A DNA stretch of 63,024 nt, taken from Acidobacteriota bacterium (GTDB lineage: Bacteria > Acidobacteriota > Terriglobia > Terriglobales > SCQP01). How positions within the stretch are numbered: the stretch's first letter is position 1; the number at the start of each line of letters is the position of its first letter. The position numbers were made by a program, and so were the translations under genes. The DNA lies in NCBI GenBank assembly GCA_027314025.1, contig DAHVCP010000024.1:1-63024 (forward strand), in the 5' to 3' direction. Shown in pieces: positions 19,818-29,299 of this stretch. The notes under the pieces were generated by a model. The model saw nothing but the letters and a program-made list of their open reading frames with translations. It was not told where the DNA came from and did not search any database.

Positions 19818-19919
19818 TTCGTTTTTTGTATGGCGATTCACGCAGCCGCGATCCGGACGCCCCAAAGTGCGCCCCTGGGCCGCGAAAATGACCTGGCTCG
19901 CGGGGCGGTGAACCTGGCC

Positions 19920-21056
19920 CTAGGCACGGGCGGCGGCGGCAGGAACCGCGGCGGGCTGCGGGGCTAGGCGGGGAGCGGCGCCGGGTGCGGCGGTGGCGCT
20001 TGCCGCCTGACGGCGCAGATCGTCCCATCGGGACTCGGGAACGGAGGCGAAGACCTGGACCACTTTGGGATCGAACTGGCGGCCGCTTTCGCGGACGATC
20101 TCCGTTTTGGCCACGGCAAAGGCCAGCGCGGCGCGATAGGGGCGGTCGCTGGTCATGGCGTCGAAGGCATCGGCGACGGAAAAGATGCGGGCGGGCAGGG
20201 GGATCGCGTCGCCGCTGATCGCCCGGGGATAGCCGCGGCCATCGAAGCGCTCCTGGTGGTTATGGACGATTTCGGCGGCGATGGCCAAGAACTCGATGCG
20301 CTGGACCATCTCATAGCCGATGCGGACATGGCTCTCCATGACCGCGCGTTCCTGGGGCGTGAGGCTCCCCGCCTTGAGCAGAATGGCGTCGGGAATGCCG
20401 AGCTTGCCGATGTCGTGCAGGTAGGCGCCGCGAATGACGTTGCGCAGGGCCTCGCCGGCAATGCCCATGCGCTGGGCCATTTCCTCGGTATAGAGGCTGA
20501 CGCGGAGGGAGTGGCCGGCGACCTCGGTGGCGCGCAGGTCCAAAGCCGCGCCCAGGGCCTGGAGGGTGGCGTCATAGGTATCTTCGATGTGACGCATCGC
20601 CTGCTGCAACTGCGCCGTGCGCTCGGCGACCATCTGCTCCAAATGCTGGCGATAATTCTCCACTTCGCGCTCCAGGCGGGTCTTTTCCAGGGCGCGATGC
20701 ACGGCGGCGAGGACGAGCTCGAATTGAAAGGGCTTGAGCAGGTAGTCAGCGGCGCCTTGCTTCATGGCGTCAATGGCGACCTGGATGTCGCTTTCGGCGG
20801 TGGCCAGGACCACGGCGGCGCCGGAACGCCGCTGTTGCAAGGCGGCGAGCAGGTCCATACCGGAACCGCCGGGCATGCGCAGGTCGGTGATGACCAAATC
20901 GGCAGGGTGCTGCTGGAATTGCTCCAGGGCGGCGGCGGCGTTGGCGGCCTGACGGCAGTCGTAGCCCGCCAGGCGGAGCCGCTCGGCGAGCATGTCCCGA
21001 ATCGGGGCCTCATCATCCACGACGAGGATGCGGTCGAAATGGGACGGGGCGGTCAT
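19920..21056 (-). CDS. Response regulator with HD-GYP phosphodiesterase output domain
   Basis: Signalling protein of 378 aa. Residues about 8-125 form a receiver domain (ILVVDDEAPIRD acidic pocket; phosphoacceptor Asp in LVITDLRMPG; Lys in LLKPFQF). Residues about 135-170 form a coiled-coil linker. From about 175 there is an HD-GYP domain with HDIGKLGIPD and HNHQERFDGRGYP, the motifs of active cyclic-di-GMP hydrolases. An Ala/Pro-rich tail ends the protein. The start is ATG 21056. It lies 53 nt downstream of trpG on the same strand; no cognate kinase is adjacent. Confidence 0.93.
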   Translation of the reverse strand: MTAPSHFDRILVVDDEAPIRDMLAERLRLAGYDCRQAANAAAALEQFQQHPADLVITDLRMPGGSGMDLLAALQQRRSGAAVVLATAESDIQVAIDAMKQGAADYLLKPFQFELVLAAVHRALEKTRLEREVENYRQHLEQMVAERTAQLQQAMRHIEDTYDATLQALGAALDLRATEVAGHSLRVSLYTEEMAQRMGIAGEALRNVIRGAYLHDIGKLGIPDAILLKAGSLTPQERAVMESHVRIGYEMVQRIEFLAIAAEIVHNHQERFDGRGYPRAISGDAIPLPARIFSVADAFDAMTSDRPYRAALAFAVAKTEIVRESGRQFDPKVVQVFASVPESRWDDLRRQAASATAAPGAAPRLAPQPAAVPAAAARA

Positions 21057-21109
21057 GGAGAGCCAGGGTAAAGGACCTAGACAGACTAACTCCGCGCAAA
21101 GGGAAAGAA

Positions 21110-21727
21110 CTAGCCGTTCGCGCGAGTACAGGTAGCGGTTGCGGTTCCCTCGCGGTACGGCAGGTAGCTGCATAAAAAGTTGCGCAGCAACGATTTACCG
21201 TCACTGGTGAGGATGCTCTCGGGGTGAAACTGCACGCCTTCGAGCGGCCAGTGGCGATGGCGGACGGCCATGATGGCGCCATCCGGGGCGGTGGCGCTGA
21301 CCTGGAGGGATTCCGGCACGGTGGCGGGATCAATGACGAGGGAGTGGTATCGGGTGGCGATGAGGGGCTGCGGCAGGCCGGCGAAGATGGTGCCGCCGTC
21401 GTGGTGGACCGGGCTGGTTTTGCCGTGCATCAAAATGGGGGCGCGGACAATTTTGGCGCCCAACGCCTGGCCGATCGCTTGGTGCCCGAGGCAGACGCCA
21501 AGAATGGGCAACTGGCCGCCGAGCTGGCGCACCACTTCCAGGGTGATGCCGGCCTCGGTGGGGGTACAGGGACCGGGGGAGATCACAATGGCGGCGGGGC
21601 CCAGGCCGCGGATGGCGGCGACGGTGATTTGATCGTTGCGCCGCACGACCACTTCCTCGCCCAATTCCCCCAGGTATTGCGCCAGGTTGTAGGTGAAGGA
21701 GTCGTAGTTGTCGAGGAGGAAAATCAT
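21110..21727 (-). CDS. trpG: Anthranilate/aminodeoxychorismate synthase glutamine amidotransferase
   Basis: Class-I glutamine amidotransferase, 205 aa, supplying ammonia to the chorismate-using subunit for tryptophan (and possibly folate) synthesis. Motifs: [28 protein letters not shown], the nucleophile Cys in [10 protein letters not shown], and the catalytic His/Glu in [10 protein letters not shown]. The start codon abuts the trpE stop with no spacer, so the pair is coupled. PabA/TrpG dual use is common and cannot be excluded. Confidence 0.95.
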   Translation of the reverse strand: MIFLLDNYDSFTYNLAQYLGELGEEVVVRRNDQITVAAIRGLGPAAIVISPGPCTPTEAGITLEVVRQLGGQLPILGVCLGHQAIGQALGAKIVRAPILMHGKTSPVHHDGGTIFAGLPQPLIATRYHSLVIDPATVPESLQVSATAPDGAIMAVRHRHWPLEGVQFHPESILTSDGKSLLRNFLCSYLPYREGTATATCTRANG

Positions 21728-23239
21728 CTAGAGGCCCTGGGCAGCGATTTCCAGCGCCCGCAGGAGGGCGCCGGCCTTATTGGCGCATTCCTCGTACTCG
21801 CGGGCGGGGACCGAATCGGCGACGATGCCGGCGCCGGCCTGGACATGGGCCAAGCCGGAGCGCATGACCATGGTGCGGATGGCGATACAGGCGTTGAGAT
21901 TGCCGCTGAAGTCGAGATAAAGCACCGAACCGGCGTAGACGCCGCGGCGGGTCGGCTCCAACTCCTCGATGATCTCCATGGCGCGGACCTTGGGCGCGCC
22001 GGAGAGGGTGCCGGCGGGGAAGCAGGCGGTATGGGCGTCGAACATATCGCAGCCGGGGCGGAGGCGGGCGCGAATTTCGCTGACCAGGTGCTGCACGTGG
22101 GAGTATTTCTCGACGAACATCAGGCGGGGAACCTGCACCGAGCCGGTGGCGGCGACGCGGCCGACGTCATTGCGTCCCAAGTCCACCAGCATGACGTGCT
22201 CGGCGCGTTCCTTTTCGTCGGCCAGCAGTTCCCGCTCGAGCGCCTGATCCTGGGCCTCATCGGCGCCGCGGGGACGGGTGCCGGCGATGGGGCGGTATTG
22301 GATATTGCCGCCTTGCACGGCGACCAGCATTTCCGGCGACGCGCCGACCACATGCACGCCGTCCATGCGGAGAAAGAACATGTAGGGTGACGGGTTGACG
22401 GTGCGCAGGGCGCGATAGGCCTGAAAGGGCGCCACGCGGGTGCGCACATCCCAACGCAGCGAGAGCACCACCTGAAAGATGTCGCCGGCGGCGATGTAGC
22501 GCTTGGCTTGCTCCACCATGGCCAGGAACTGCGGGCGAGTGACGGTTTGGGTGACGCTGGGGCGGGTGAGCAGGGCGCGGCGGCCGGCCGGCGGGCGCGG
22601 CAGCTGCCGCAGGCGGCGCTCCATGGCGGCCAAGTCGCGGCGGGCGCGGGCGTATTCCTGGGCTAGGGGGCGGCCGTTATCCGCCATGACGCAGGCCACT
22701 AAGGTCAACTGGCGGCGGGCGTGATCGAAGATGACCTGGCGGGAAAAGAACATCAACATGGCGTCGTCCAAACGCAAGTCATCACGGGCGCGCTCCGGCA
22801 AACGCTCGGACTGTCGGACCATGTCATAGCCGAAGTAGCCGACCGCCCCGGCGACGAAGGGCAAACCGGTGGGGGCGACCTGGCGGCTTTCGGCTTCGGC
22901 GCGGGCCAACTCGACCAGGCCGCCGGCGCAGGCGCGCCACTCGCTGTGCGGCGGGTGGCGCTCCTGCACTTTGCCGCCGCGCTGGCGCAGGAGGCGATAC
23001 GGGGCCAAGCCGATGTAGGAAAAGCGGCCGACGGTCTCCGGGCCGGAAACGCTTTCCAACAAATACGCGAAGGCGGCCTTGCCGCCGTCGGTGAGCTTGA
23101 GATACGCGGCGACGGGCGTTTCCAAATCCGCCAGCAGCGTGCGCGTCAAGGGAATCACGTTGTAGCGGGCGGCGAGGCGGCGAACCTCCTCCAGCGTGGG
23201 CTGGGGGGCACGAGTCGCGCCCTGAGCGGCGATGGCCAT
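21728..23239 (-). CDS. trpE: Anthranilate synthase component I
   Basis: Converts chorismate to anthranilate with the TrpG subunit, 503 aa. Seen: the N-terminal feedback-binding-type domain (AYLKLTDGGKAAFAYLLESV), then the catalytic chorismate-binding domain with YIAAGDIFQVVLS, NPSPYMFFLR, IAGTRPRGADEAQD, AEHVMLVDLGRNDVGRVA, CFPAGTLSGAPKVRAMEIIE and GAGIVADSVPAREYEECANK. The start is ATG 23239; the track further upstream shows no homology. TACAAT lies 12 nt before the ATG. Only trpE and trpG of the pathway are here. Confidence 0.95.
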   Translation of the reverse strand: MAIAAQGATRAPQPTLEEVRRLAARYNVIPLTRTLLADLETPVAAYLKLTDGGKAAFAYLLESVSGPETVGRFSYIGLAPYRLLRQRGGKVQERHPPHSEWRACAGGLVELARAEAESRQVAPTGLPFVAGAVGYFGYDMVRQSERLPERARDDLRLDDAMLMFFSRQVIFDHARRQLTLVACVMADNGRPLAQEYARARRDLAAMERRLRQLPRPPAGRRALLTRPSVTQTVTRPQFLAMVEQAKRYIAAGDIFQVVLSLRWDVRTRVAPFQAYRALRTVNPSPYMFFLRMDGVHVVGASPEMLVAVQGGNIQYRPIAGTRPRGADEAQDQALERELLADEKERAEHVMLVDLGRNDVGRVAATGSVQVPRLMFVEKYSHVQHLVSEIRARLRPGCDMFDAHTACFPAGTLSGAPKVRAMEIIEELEPTRRGVYAGSVLYLDFSGNLNACIAIRTMVMRSGLAHVQAGAGIVADSVPAREYEECANKAGALLRALEIAAQGL

Positions 23240-23321
23240 GGGGAAACCTTGATTGTACGGCAGCGCGCGGCCAGCGCGATGCCGGCGCTCCCGCGGCGGT
23301 GTCGCGCGGTTCCGGCGAAGA

Positions 23322-25691
23322 CTAGAAGCGCGTGGCGAGGCGCAGGTAAAAACTGCGGGCGGGGCCGATGGCGTTGCCGGAGAACAAGCCACCGTAGTCT
23401 ATGACGTCCACCAGGTTGGTGAGGTTTTCGCCATCCACTTGCAAGCGGACGCGCGCCTTTTCGGAACGGTATAGCTCGGCGCCGAGCGAGGCGTTCAGCA
23501 GCACCGAGGGCAGAATGCGGCCGCGGGAAAAATTGAGGCGATCCACGACCGGCGCGCCGTAGATCGCCTCCTGGCCGGCGATGCATTGCGCGTTGGTTTG
23601 GCCGCTGGGACAAGTGAAATCGAAGGGCAGTCCGGAATCGTATTCGACGCCGCCGGCGACCCAGAGGCGCGGCGCGACGCGGTAGCGCAGCCGGCCGCTG
23701 AAGGTGTTGCGCTGATCCTGGGAATCGGGGATATGGCCGGTGGTGGGGAGGACGGCGCTGTCGCCGAGGAAAAGGCCGCCGGTGACGGGAAACCAGGCGC
23801 TGCCGACCTCATAGGAGTAGCTGGCGTTGCCGGAAAAGCGGCCCCAGATGGGAATCGTCAGCTGGCCCTCGGCCCCATAGATGATCGCCTTGCGGAAGGC
23901 GATGGGGTAACTGATGGTGGTGTTGTTGATCTGATCGTCATCGGCGTAATTGTTGACCGCGCGCAGGAAATAATTCCCGCCGAGCCGAAGCCGGTCGAGG
24001 AAGACCTTCTCGAAGCCGGCCTCGTAATAGTTGCCGACCGAGGGCTGAACGGGCAATTGCAGGGAAATCGTGTCGAGGCCGGCGGCGGCGGTGGAACTGG
24101 ACAGAAGAAGATTCTCAAATGATGGCGTTTGGAAGACGTGGTCGTAGGCGACGTGCAGCATGAGCCCCAGCGAGGGAATGTAGCGGGCAATGGCGAGGCG
24201 GGGGCTCAGGGCCTGGCGATTCACCAAGAGCTGGTAATGGTCCCAACGCAGGCCGGCATCCACGGTCCATGGTCCAAGGCGGATGACATCCTCGGCGTAG
24301 GCGCCCTGTTCCCAATCCGGATGGCTGCCGAGGAAGCGGAAAGCGCGGGGGGTGCTGGCATCGTACTGCGCGGGGGCGGTGATGAGATAGCGGAAATTCT
24401 CGTTCAGGAACTTGTTGTCGGAGTCTATTCCGGCCTTCCATTCCTGGCGGCCGTGGTCCACCGTCACGCTGGCCTGGCCGTAGACCTCATGAAACCCGTT
24501 GTGCTGAAAGACCGCGATCGGCGTGGATTGCGGGTTGGAATTGTATTGATCGGTGAACTGGCGCACCATGCCGCGGACGCTGGCGACGGCATTGGGGGAA
24601 AACGTGTGTTCGTAGACGGCGATGCCGTAAGTGTCGAAGTCCGCGCCGTTCTGATGCTGGCCGGCCCGCTGCTGGATCAGTTCGTTGGGGAGGTCGAAGC
24701 GGGCCAGCTGGTGGCGGAGGAGAAAACTGACGCGATCGTTGGGGTCGAGGTCGCGCTGGAAATTGAGCGAGAAACCGCCGAGCGTGGCGGTGTTGGAGAA
24801 GTTTTGGATGACCACGGGATTCAGGTAGTGGCCGGTGGTCTGGCCATCGGCGCTGAAGCCCAGGGAGTTCGCGCCCCAGCCGTATTCGCCGCGGAGGGCG
24901 CTGCTTGCGGTATCGTAGCTGCCGCCGGAGAGGACCAGCTGGCCGTGAAAGCCCGGCTGGGGATTCTGGATGGTGTTGACCACGACAACACCGCCCAGCT
25001 TGCGGCCGTACTCGGCGGGAATGCCGGCGGTGTAGACGGTCAAGGACTGGACGTCATTGGCGCTGAGGTTGGCGCCGAAGCTGGGCGACATATTGTTCGT
25101 GAGCGGGATGCCGTCCACGACGAACTGGGTTTGATATTCCGAGCCGCGGGGATGCAGGACGGCGTTGCCTTCGTAGATCCAGCCGGGCTGCGAACGGATC
25201 AGGCTCTGGAGCGAGCGGCCCGGGATGGCGGTGACGCGGTGAGCGATGGCGCCCGCGCCGATTTGGCTGACGGCGCCGGCTTGCTCGGGATTGATCAGCG
25301 TATTGCCGGCGCTGACGGTGACGGTCTGGCTAACGCCGGACAGGCGCAGGCGAATGGTGGCGGCAATGGGAATCGAAGAGCGGATGGGTACGGTTTCGAT
25401 CACGGGAGCGAAGCCCGTTTGGCGGATACGAATTTGATAGATACCGAAGGGAAGACGCTGGACATCCAAATCGCCCTGGCGATTGGTGGCCAGGGTCGCG
25501 TTATAGCCATTGGCTTCGCTGGTGAGATGTACGGTGGTGGTGACGCCCGCGCCGGAGGGGTCGGTGATGGTCAGGCGCAACTCCCCCGCATTGGTTTGGC
25601 CCAATGCGGGCCACGGCAACAGCAAGGCGAGCACCGCGACGAGCGCCGCCGGGAGCGCCATGCTTGGGGGCAAAAGCCGTCTGCGGGGCAT
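23322..25691 (-). CDS. TonB-dependent receptor with N-terminal carboxypeptidase-regulatory domain
   Basis: Outer-membrane receptor of 789 aa. A signal peptide (ALVAVLALLLPWPALGQ) leads into a regulatory domain (LRLTITDPSGAGVTTTVHLT; YQIRIRQTGFAPV), a plug (IPGRSLQSLIRSQPGWIY; TQFVVDGIPLTNN; YGRKLGGVVVVNT) and a beta-barrel ending RSFYLRLATRF with the expected C-terminal Phe. The C-terminal plan is closer to siderophore/vitamin-type receptors than that of the receptor at 16.2 kb. The start is ATG 25691, chosen because it directly precedes the signal peptide. The ligand is unknown. Confidence 0.92.
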   Translation of the reverse strand: MPRRRLLPPSMALPAALVAVLALLLPWPALGQTNAGELRLTITDPSGAGVTTTVHLTSEANGYNATLATNRQGDLDVQRLPFGIYQIRIRQTGFAPVIETVPIRSSIPIAATIRLRLSGVSQTVTVSAGNTLINPEQAGAVSQIGAGAIAHRVTAIPGRSLQSLIRSQPGWIYEGNAVLHPRGSEYQTQFVVDGIPLTNNMSPSFGANLSANDVQSLTVYTAGIPAEYGRKLGGVVVVNTIQNPQPGFHGQLVLSGGSYDTASSALRGEYGWGANSLGFSADGQTTGHYLNPVVIQNFSNTATLGGFSLNFQRDLDPNDRVSFLLRHQLARFDLPNELIQQRAGQHQNGADFDTYGIAVYEHTFSPNAVASVRGMVRQFTDQYNSNPQSTPIAVFQHNGFHEVYGQASVTVDHGRQEWKAGIDSDNKFLNENFRYLITAPAQYDASTPRAFRFLGSHPDWEQGAYAEDVIRLGPWTVDAGLRWDHYQLLVNRQALSPRLAIARYIPSLGLMLHVAYDHVFQTPSFENLLLSSSTAAAGLDTISLQLPVQPSVGNYYEAGFEKVFLDRLRLGGNYFLRAVNNYADDDQINNTTISYPIAFRKAIIYGAEGQLTIPIWGRFSGNASYSYEVGSAWFPVTGGLFLGDSAVLPTTGHIPDSQDQRNTFSGRLRYRVAPRLWVAGGVEYDSGLPFDFTCPSGQTNAQCIAGQEAIYGAPVVDRLNFSRGRILPSVLLNASLGAELYRSEKARVRLQVDGENLTNLVDVIDYGGLFSGNAIGPARSFYLRLATRF

Positions 25692-25923
25692 GGTGGATCG
25701 GACGGCCGCGGGGCAGGAAGAGCCAGCATCCCCTCGCGCGCTGCTATCCATTGTAGAAGGCCGCGCCGCGGGCCCGGCGCCAGAACGGTTGGAAGAGTAG
25801 CGCCGCCGCAGGCAGAAGCGCATGAGCGTACGAACCCGATGAGCCGTTGGTGGTTTGCCGTACCGGTAGCCCCGGTTCGAAACTGCACTTGCGCCCCTGG
25901 CGGTGCGGGGCAGCTATTGATGG

Positions 25924-25961
25924 GCGCGGGCCCCAGCCCCGCCCGCGGCGGGGCGTCCCGC
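25924..25961 (+). repeat. 38-nt GC-rich palindromic repeat (family R1)
   Basis: Forward copy of the GGGCCCCAGCCCCGCC / GGCGGGGCGTCCCGC unit, in the gap between udg and the TonB receptor gene. Confidence 0.85.
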
Positions 25962-25973
25962 GTTATTGAGGGG

Positions 25974-26861
25974 CTAGGCGCGGGGCAGGCCGAGAAAGCG
26001 CATGGCGATTTGCAAGTCCTTCCAAGCCTCGCGCTTTTGGCTCGGATCGCGCAGCAGGTAGGCGGGGTGATAGGTGATCAGCAACTGCGTGTTCCAGCCG
26101 TCGAGTGCGAGCGGATGCAGGCGGCCGCGGACGGAGGCCAGCGAACCCTTGTAGGCGAGAAGATTCTGCGCCGCGCAGGCGCCCAGGGCGATGATCAATT
26201 TGGGGCGGATGGCGAGCAATTGCCGGCGCAGAAACGGGGAGCAGGCGGCGCACTCGTCGCTTTCCGGCGTGCGGTTTTGCGGCGGGCGGCATTTGACCAC
26301 GTTGCAGATGTAGACGGCGGCGCGGTCGAGGCCCATGCCCTTTTGGATCATGTCGGTCAGCAACTGCCCGGCGCGGCCGACAAAGGGCAGGCCTTGGACA
26401 TCCTCATCGGCGCCGGGGCCTTCGCCGACAAAGACCAATTCGGCGCCGGGATTGCCCGCGCCAAAAACGATTTGCCGGCGGCCCAGGCGATGCAGCTTGC
26501 AGCGCGTGCAGTCGCCGAGGTCGGCGCGGATGCGGACCAGTTCGGCAACGGGATCGGCGGGCGGCGCCACGGGCGCGGCAGCCGCGGAGGCAAACGAGCC
26601 GCTGGGGGAGGGCGCCGGGGCGCGAGGCGACGGCGAGACCGGGTCGGATGCGGGAGCGGGATGGAACGGCGGCATCGCGGATGGCCCGGGAGTTTGCGGG
26701 CGGGGCGGGGCGGCGGCGGCGAACGCCGGCGCCGGCGCATCCCGAACCGGCGGCGGCGCGAACGGAGCCAGCGCGGCGGGCGTGATGCGCAGGCGTTCGA
26801 CTCCCAGCTCGCGTTGGAACTCCAAGTACGCAGCCAGGCGCTGGCGCAGGCCGGAATCCAT
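25974..26861 (-). CDS. Family 4/5-type uracil-DNA glycosylase with Pro/Ala-rich N-terminal linker
   Basis: DNA-repair enzyme of 295 aa. After a short N-terminal segment (MDSGLRQRLAAYLEFQRELG, as in many acidobacterial UDGs) there is a disordered Pro/Ala-rich stretch (about residues 30-100). The catalytic domain follows, with iron-sulfur cysteines (CTRCKL; NVVKCRPPQNRTP; CAACSPFLRRQL), the uracil-binding motif VGEGPGADEDVQGLPFVGRAG and the late motif TYHPAYLLR. The start ATG 26861 lies 4 nt after the coaBC stop, so it is the last gene of gmk-rpoZ-coaBC-udg. Confidence 0.93.
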   Translation of the reverse strand: MDSGLRQRLAAYLEFQRELGVERLRITPAALAPFAPPPVRDAPAPAFAAAAPPRPQTPGPSAMPPFHPAPASDPVSPSPRAPAPSPSGSFASAAAAPVAPPADPVAELVRIRADLGDCTRCKLHRLGRRQIVFGAGNPGAELVFVGEGPGADEDVQGLPFVGRAGQLLTDMIQKGMGLDRAAVYICNVVKCRPPQNRTPESDECAACSPFLRRQLLAIRPKLIIALGACAAQNLLAYKGSLASVRGRLHPLALDGWNTQLLITYHPAYLLRDPSQKREAWKDLQIAMRFLGLPRA

Positions 26862-26865
26862 CGGG

Positions 26866-28146
26866 CTAGGCTCGCAGGCCGCCGGACTTCGCGGGAACCG
26901 GAACGGGACGAGGCAGGGCGGCGATGGCGGCCAGGATCTGGCCGGCGATGCGGTCCTTGGAAGCACGCGGCAGGGCCGCCTCATCGGCGGCGGAGACCAA
27001 AACGACGGCGTTGTCGGCGCTATCGAAGCCGACGCCAGGCTGGGCGACGTCATTGCCGACGATCAGGTCGGCGTTCTTGGCGGTCAGCTTGGCGCGGGCG
27101 GCGGGGCGAGGATCGCCGGTTTCGGCGGCGAAGCCGACCAGCAATTGATGCGTTTTGCGGCGGCCGAGTTCCGCCAAGATATCGGTCGTGGGCAGCAGCT
27201 CGATATGCAAGGCGTCGGGGGATTTCTTGATCTTGGCGGCGGCGGGCCGGGCGGGACGATAGTCGGCGACGGCGGCGGCGAGAATGGCGGCATCACAGGC
27301 GGCGAAGCGGGCAAGGACCTGCGCCGCCATCTCTGCCGCGGTGGTGACGGGAATGAGCTCGATGGCGGGGTCCGCCGGCGGCTCGGCGGTGGTGGGCCCG
27401 AAGACCAGCTGGACGCGGGCGCCTTGCTGGGCAGCGGCGCGGGCCAAGGCGAAGCCCATCCGCCCGCTGGAGCGATTGCTGAAATAGCGCACCGGATCGA
27501 GCGGCTCGCGGGTGGGACCGGCGGTGATCAGGACGGTGTGGCCGGCCCAAACGGCGGCGGGCGCGGGACGAAGGGCGGCCTCAACGGCGGCGGCAATGTC
27601 GGCGGGGTCGGCGAGGCGGCCCTCGCCAACCATGCCGCAGGCAAGATAGCCGGCCTCGGGAGCGACGATGGCTAGGCCGGGCCTGCGGGCGAGGGTTTGA
27701 AGATTCGCTTGCGTGGCGGGGTGGCGCCACATATTGACGTTCATGGACGGCGCCAGAATGATGGGCGCCGAAGTGGCCAGGTACACCGTGGAAAGCAGAT
27801 CGTCGGCCAGGCCGTGGGCCAATTTCGCCAGGCAATGGGCGGTGGCGGGCGCCACGACCAGCGCCTTGGCGGATTGCGCCAAGGCGATATGGTCAATCGA
27901 GGAAGCGAACGCCTCGCCACTTTGCGCCGAGGCGAACAGGCGGGTGAGGGTCGGCTCGCCGGTGAGCGCGGCAAAGGCCAGCGGGGATACGAAGCGGGCG
28001 CCGCCGCGCGTCAGAATGACACGCACGCGGTGGCCGCCTTGCTGCAACTGGCGGACCAGCTCGCAAGCCTTGTAGGCGGCGACACCGCCGGTGACCCCCA
28101 GCAGGATGGGCGGAATACGGTCGGAGGGGCTGGCCGCGTCGGCCAT
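26866..28146 (-). CDS. coaBC: Bifunctional phosphopantothenoylcysteine decarboxylase / phosphopantothenate-cysteine ligase
   Basis: Two consecutive steps of coenzyme A synthesis, 426 aa. The N-terminal CoaC flavoprotein half has LLGVTGGVAAYKACELVRQL, the active-site His in SIDHIALAQSA, PSMNVNMWRHPA, and the cysteine-bearing flap ACGMVGEGRL. The C-terminal CoaB half has ITAGPTREPLDPVRYFSNRS and KIKKSPDALHIELLPTTDIL. The start is ATG 28146, 10 nt after the rpoZ stop; an in-frame ATG at 28173 would overlap rpoZ. Confidence 0.95.
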   Translation of the reverse strand: MADAASPSDRIPPILLGVTGGVAAYKACELVRQLQQGGHRVRVILTRGGARFVSPLAFAALTGEPTLTRLFASAQSGEAFASSIDHIALAQSAKALVVAPATAHCLAKLAHGLADDLLSTVYLATSAPIILAPSMNVNMWRHPATQANLQTLARRPGLAIVAPEAGYLACGMVGEGRLADPADIAAAVEAALRPAPAAVWAGHTVLITAGPTREPLDPVRYFSNRSSGRMGFALARAAAQQGARVQLVFGPTTAEPPADPAIELIPVTTAAEMAAQVLARFAACDAAILAAAVADYRPARPAAAKIKKSPDALHIELLPTTDILAELGRRKTHQLLVGFAAETGDPRPAARAKLTAKNADLIVGNDVAQPGVGFDSADNAVVLVSAADEAALPRASKDRIAGQILAAIAALPRPVPVPAKSGGLRA

Positions 28147-28156
28147 GGCTTCGCGC

Positions 28157-28381
28157 TTAGGCGCCCGTGCCATCCTCGCCCTCGCCCTCGGTTCCGGGCA
28201 GGGGCGGGGCGGTATAGGCAATCAGCCCCTGCATCGCCTCCAATTCCGCGATGCGGGTGGGCTTTTTCGATACGGTGGCCAGGAGCGGGAGCGCGCCGCC
28301 TTGAATCTTGCGGGCCCGACGCGCAACCACATGGACAAAACGATAGCGGCTGGGAACCTCTTCCAAACTCTTATAGGGCAT
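28157..28381 (-). CDS. rpoZ: DNA-directed RNA polymerase omega subunit
   Basis: Small subunit (74 aa) that aids RNA polymerase assembly. SRYRFVHVVARRARKIQGGA corresponds to the conserved omega helix region, and its place between gmk and coaBC is the classic bacterial gene order. GAGGAG lies 9 nt before the ATG. The C-terminus is acidic (EGEGEDG). Confidence 0.88.
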   Translation of the reverse strand: MPYKSLEEVPSRYRFVHVVARRARKIQGGALPLLATVSKKPTRIAELEAMQGLIAYTAPPLPGTEGEGEDGTGA

Positions 28382-28414
28382 ATCGGCAACTCCTCGCGGC
28401 CAGCCTTGGCCGCC

Positions 28415-29113
28415 TTAGACGGGTAGCAAGCCAAACGACCGCAGCACCGGCGCCAGGGCCGGCGCCACCGCTTCCCGGCGGCAGGCTGCGGCCAAGCGCC
28501 GCCAGCGCTCCGCTTGGGCGGCCTCCTCGGCGTCCAGTGAGCGAACCCGCCCGCGCTCGAAGAGCACGATGGCTTGCAACTGCTCGACGGAGATGTCCAA
28601 CCGGTCGTTGATGATCACGTACTCATAGTTATTATAAGCGGCAATCTCGCGGGAAGCGTTCTCCAGCCGCTGGGCCACGACCTCGGGCTTGTCCAGGCCG
28701 CGATGTTGCAAACGGCGGGCCAAGGTGTCGCGGTCGGGAGGGGCGATAAAGATGCTGACGGCTTCCGGCAGGCGCTGGCGGACCATGGCTGCGCCCTGGA
28801 CATCAATATCCAGCACCAGATCCTTGCCGCGGCGGCGGGCATCTTCCAGAAAGGAAGCGGCGGTGCCGTAGTAGTTGCCGAAGACCTCGGCGTGCTCCAA
28901 AAAGCCGCCCGCCGCCAACATGCGCTCAAACTCCGCCCGGCCCACGAAGAAATACTCGCGGCCGTTTTGCTCACTGCCGCGCGGGGAGCGGGTGGTATAG
29001 GAGATGGAAAACTCTAGGCCCGGGACCAAGGTGAACAGCTCGCGAACCAGGGTACTTTTTCCCGAGCCGGAGGGGGCGGAAACGATGAAGACGCAGGTGG
29101 TTGGCAAAGGCAA
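28415..29113 (-). CDS. gmk: Guanylate kinase
   Basis: Phosphorylates GMP to GDP. The protein has 232 aa, slightly long because of a C-terminal Ala/Arg-rich extension of about 35 residues. Motifs: P-loop SAPSGSGKSTL, GMP-binding ISYTTRSPRGSEQNGREYFF, EHAEVFGNYYGT, LDIDVQGA. The start is TTG. Two in-frame TTG codons (29113 and 29107) compete: the first lies 6 nt after TAGAAT (29,120-29,125), fitting a leaderless message; the second would place AGGAG 7 nt upstream, fitting ordinary initiation. Confidence 0.95.
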   Translation of the reverse strand: MPLPTTCVFIVSAPSGSGKSTLVRELFTLVPGLEFSISYTTRSPRGSEQNGREYFFVGRAEFERMLAAGGFLEHAEVFGNYYGTAASFLEDARRRGKDLVLDIDVQGAAMVRQRLPEAVSIFIAPPDRDTLARRLQHRGLDKPEVVAQRLENASREIAAYNNYEYVIINDRLDISVEQLQAIVLFERGRVRSLDAEEAAQAERWRRLAAACRREAVAPALAPVLRSFGLLPV

Positions 29114-29119
29114 GCTCCT

Positions 29120-29125
29120 ATTCTA
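29120..29125 (-). promoter_or_regulatory. -10 box of the gmk-rpoZ-coaBC-udg operon
   Basis: TAGAAT on the minus strand, 6 nt before the first candidate TTG start of gmk. The -35 is unclear. Confidence 0.5.
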
Positions 29126-29299
29126 TCGGCCCGGCGGCCGAGCCGCGACCTGGGGCCGGCGGCTAGGAAGCGGGGCGGACGCAAAACGGGGAACGGGCGA
29201 AGGCAGGGCCCATTCCCAGGCGGCCGGGCGGGAGTAGGGCCGGTAAACCCGCGCCGCCAGGGGCTGTCGCAAAACGTCCCTCCCTGGTATGGTGAGCAG

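Noticed and set aside
24129-27230. 1033-codon open frame on the plus strand
   Set aside because: Runs antisense to the second TonB receptor and the uracil-DNA glycosylase; low-complexity composition and no motif.
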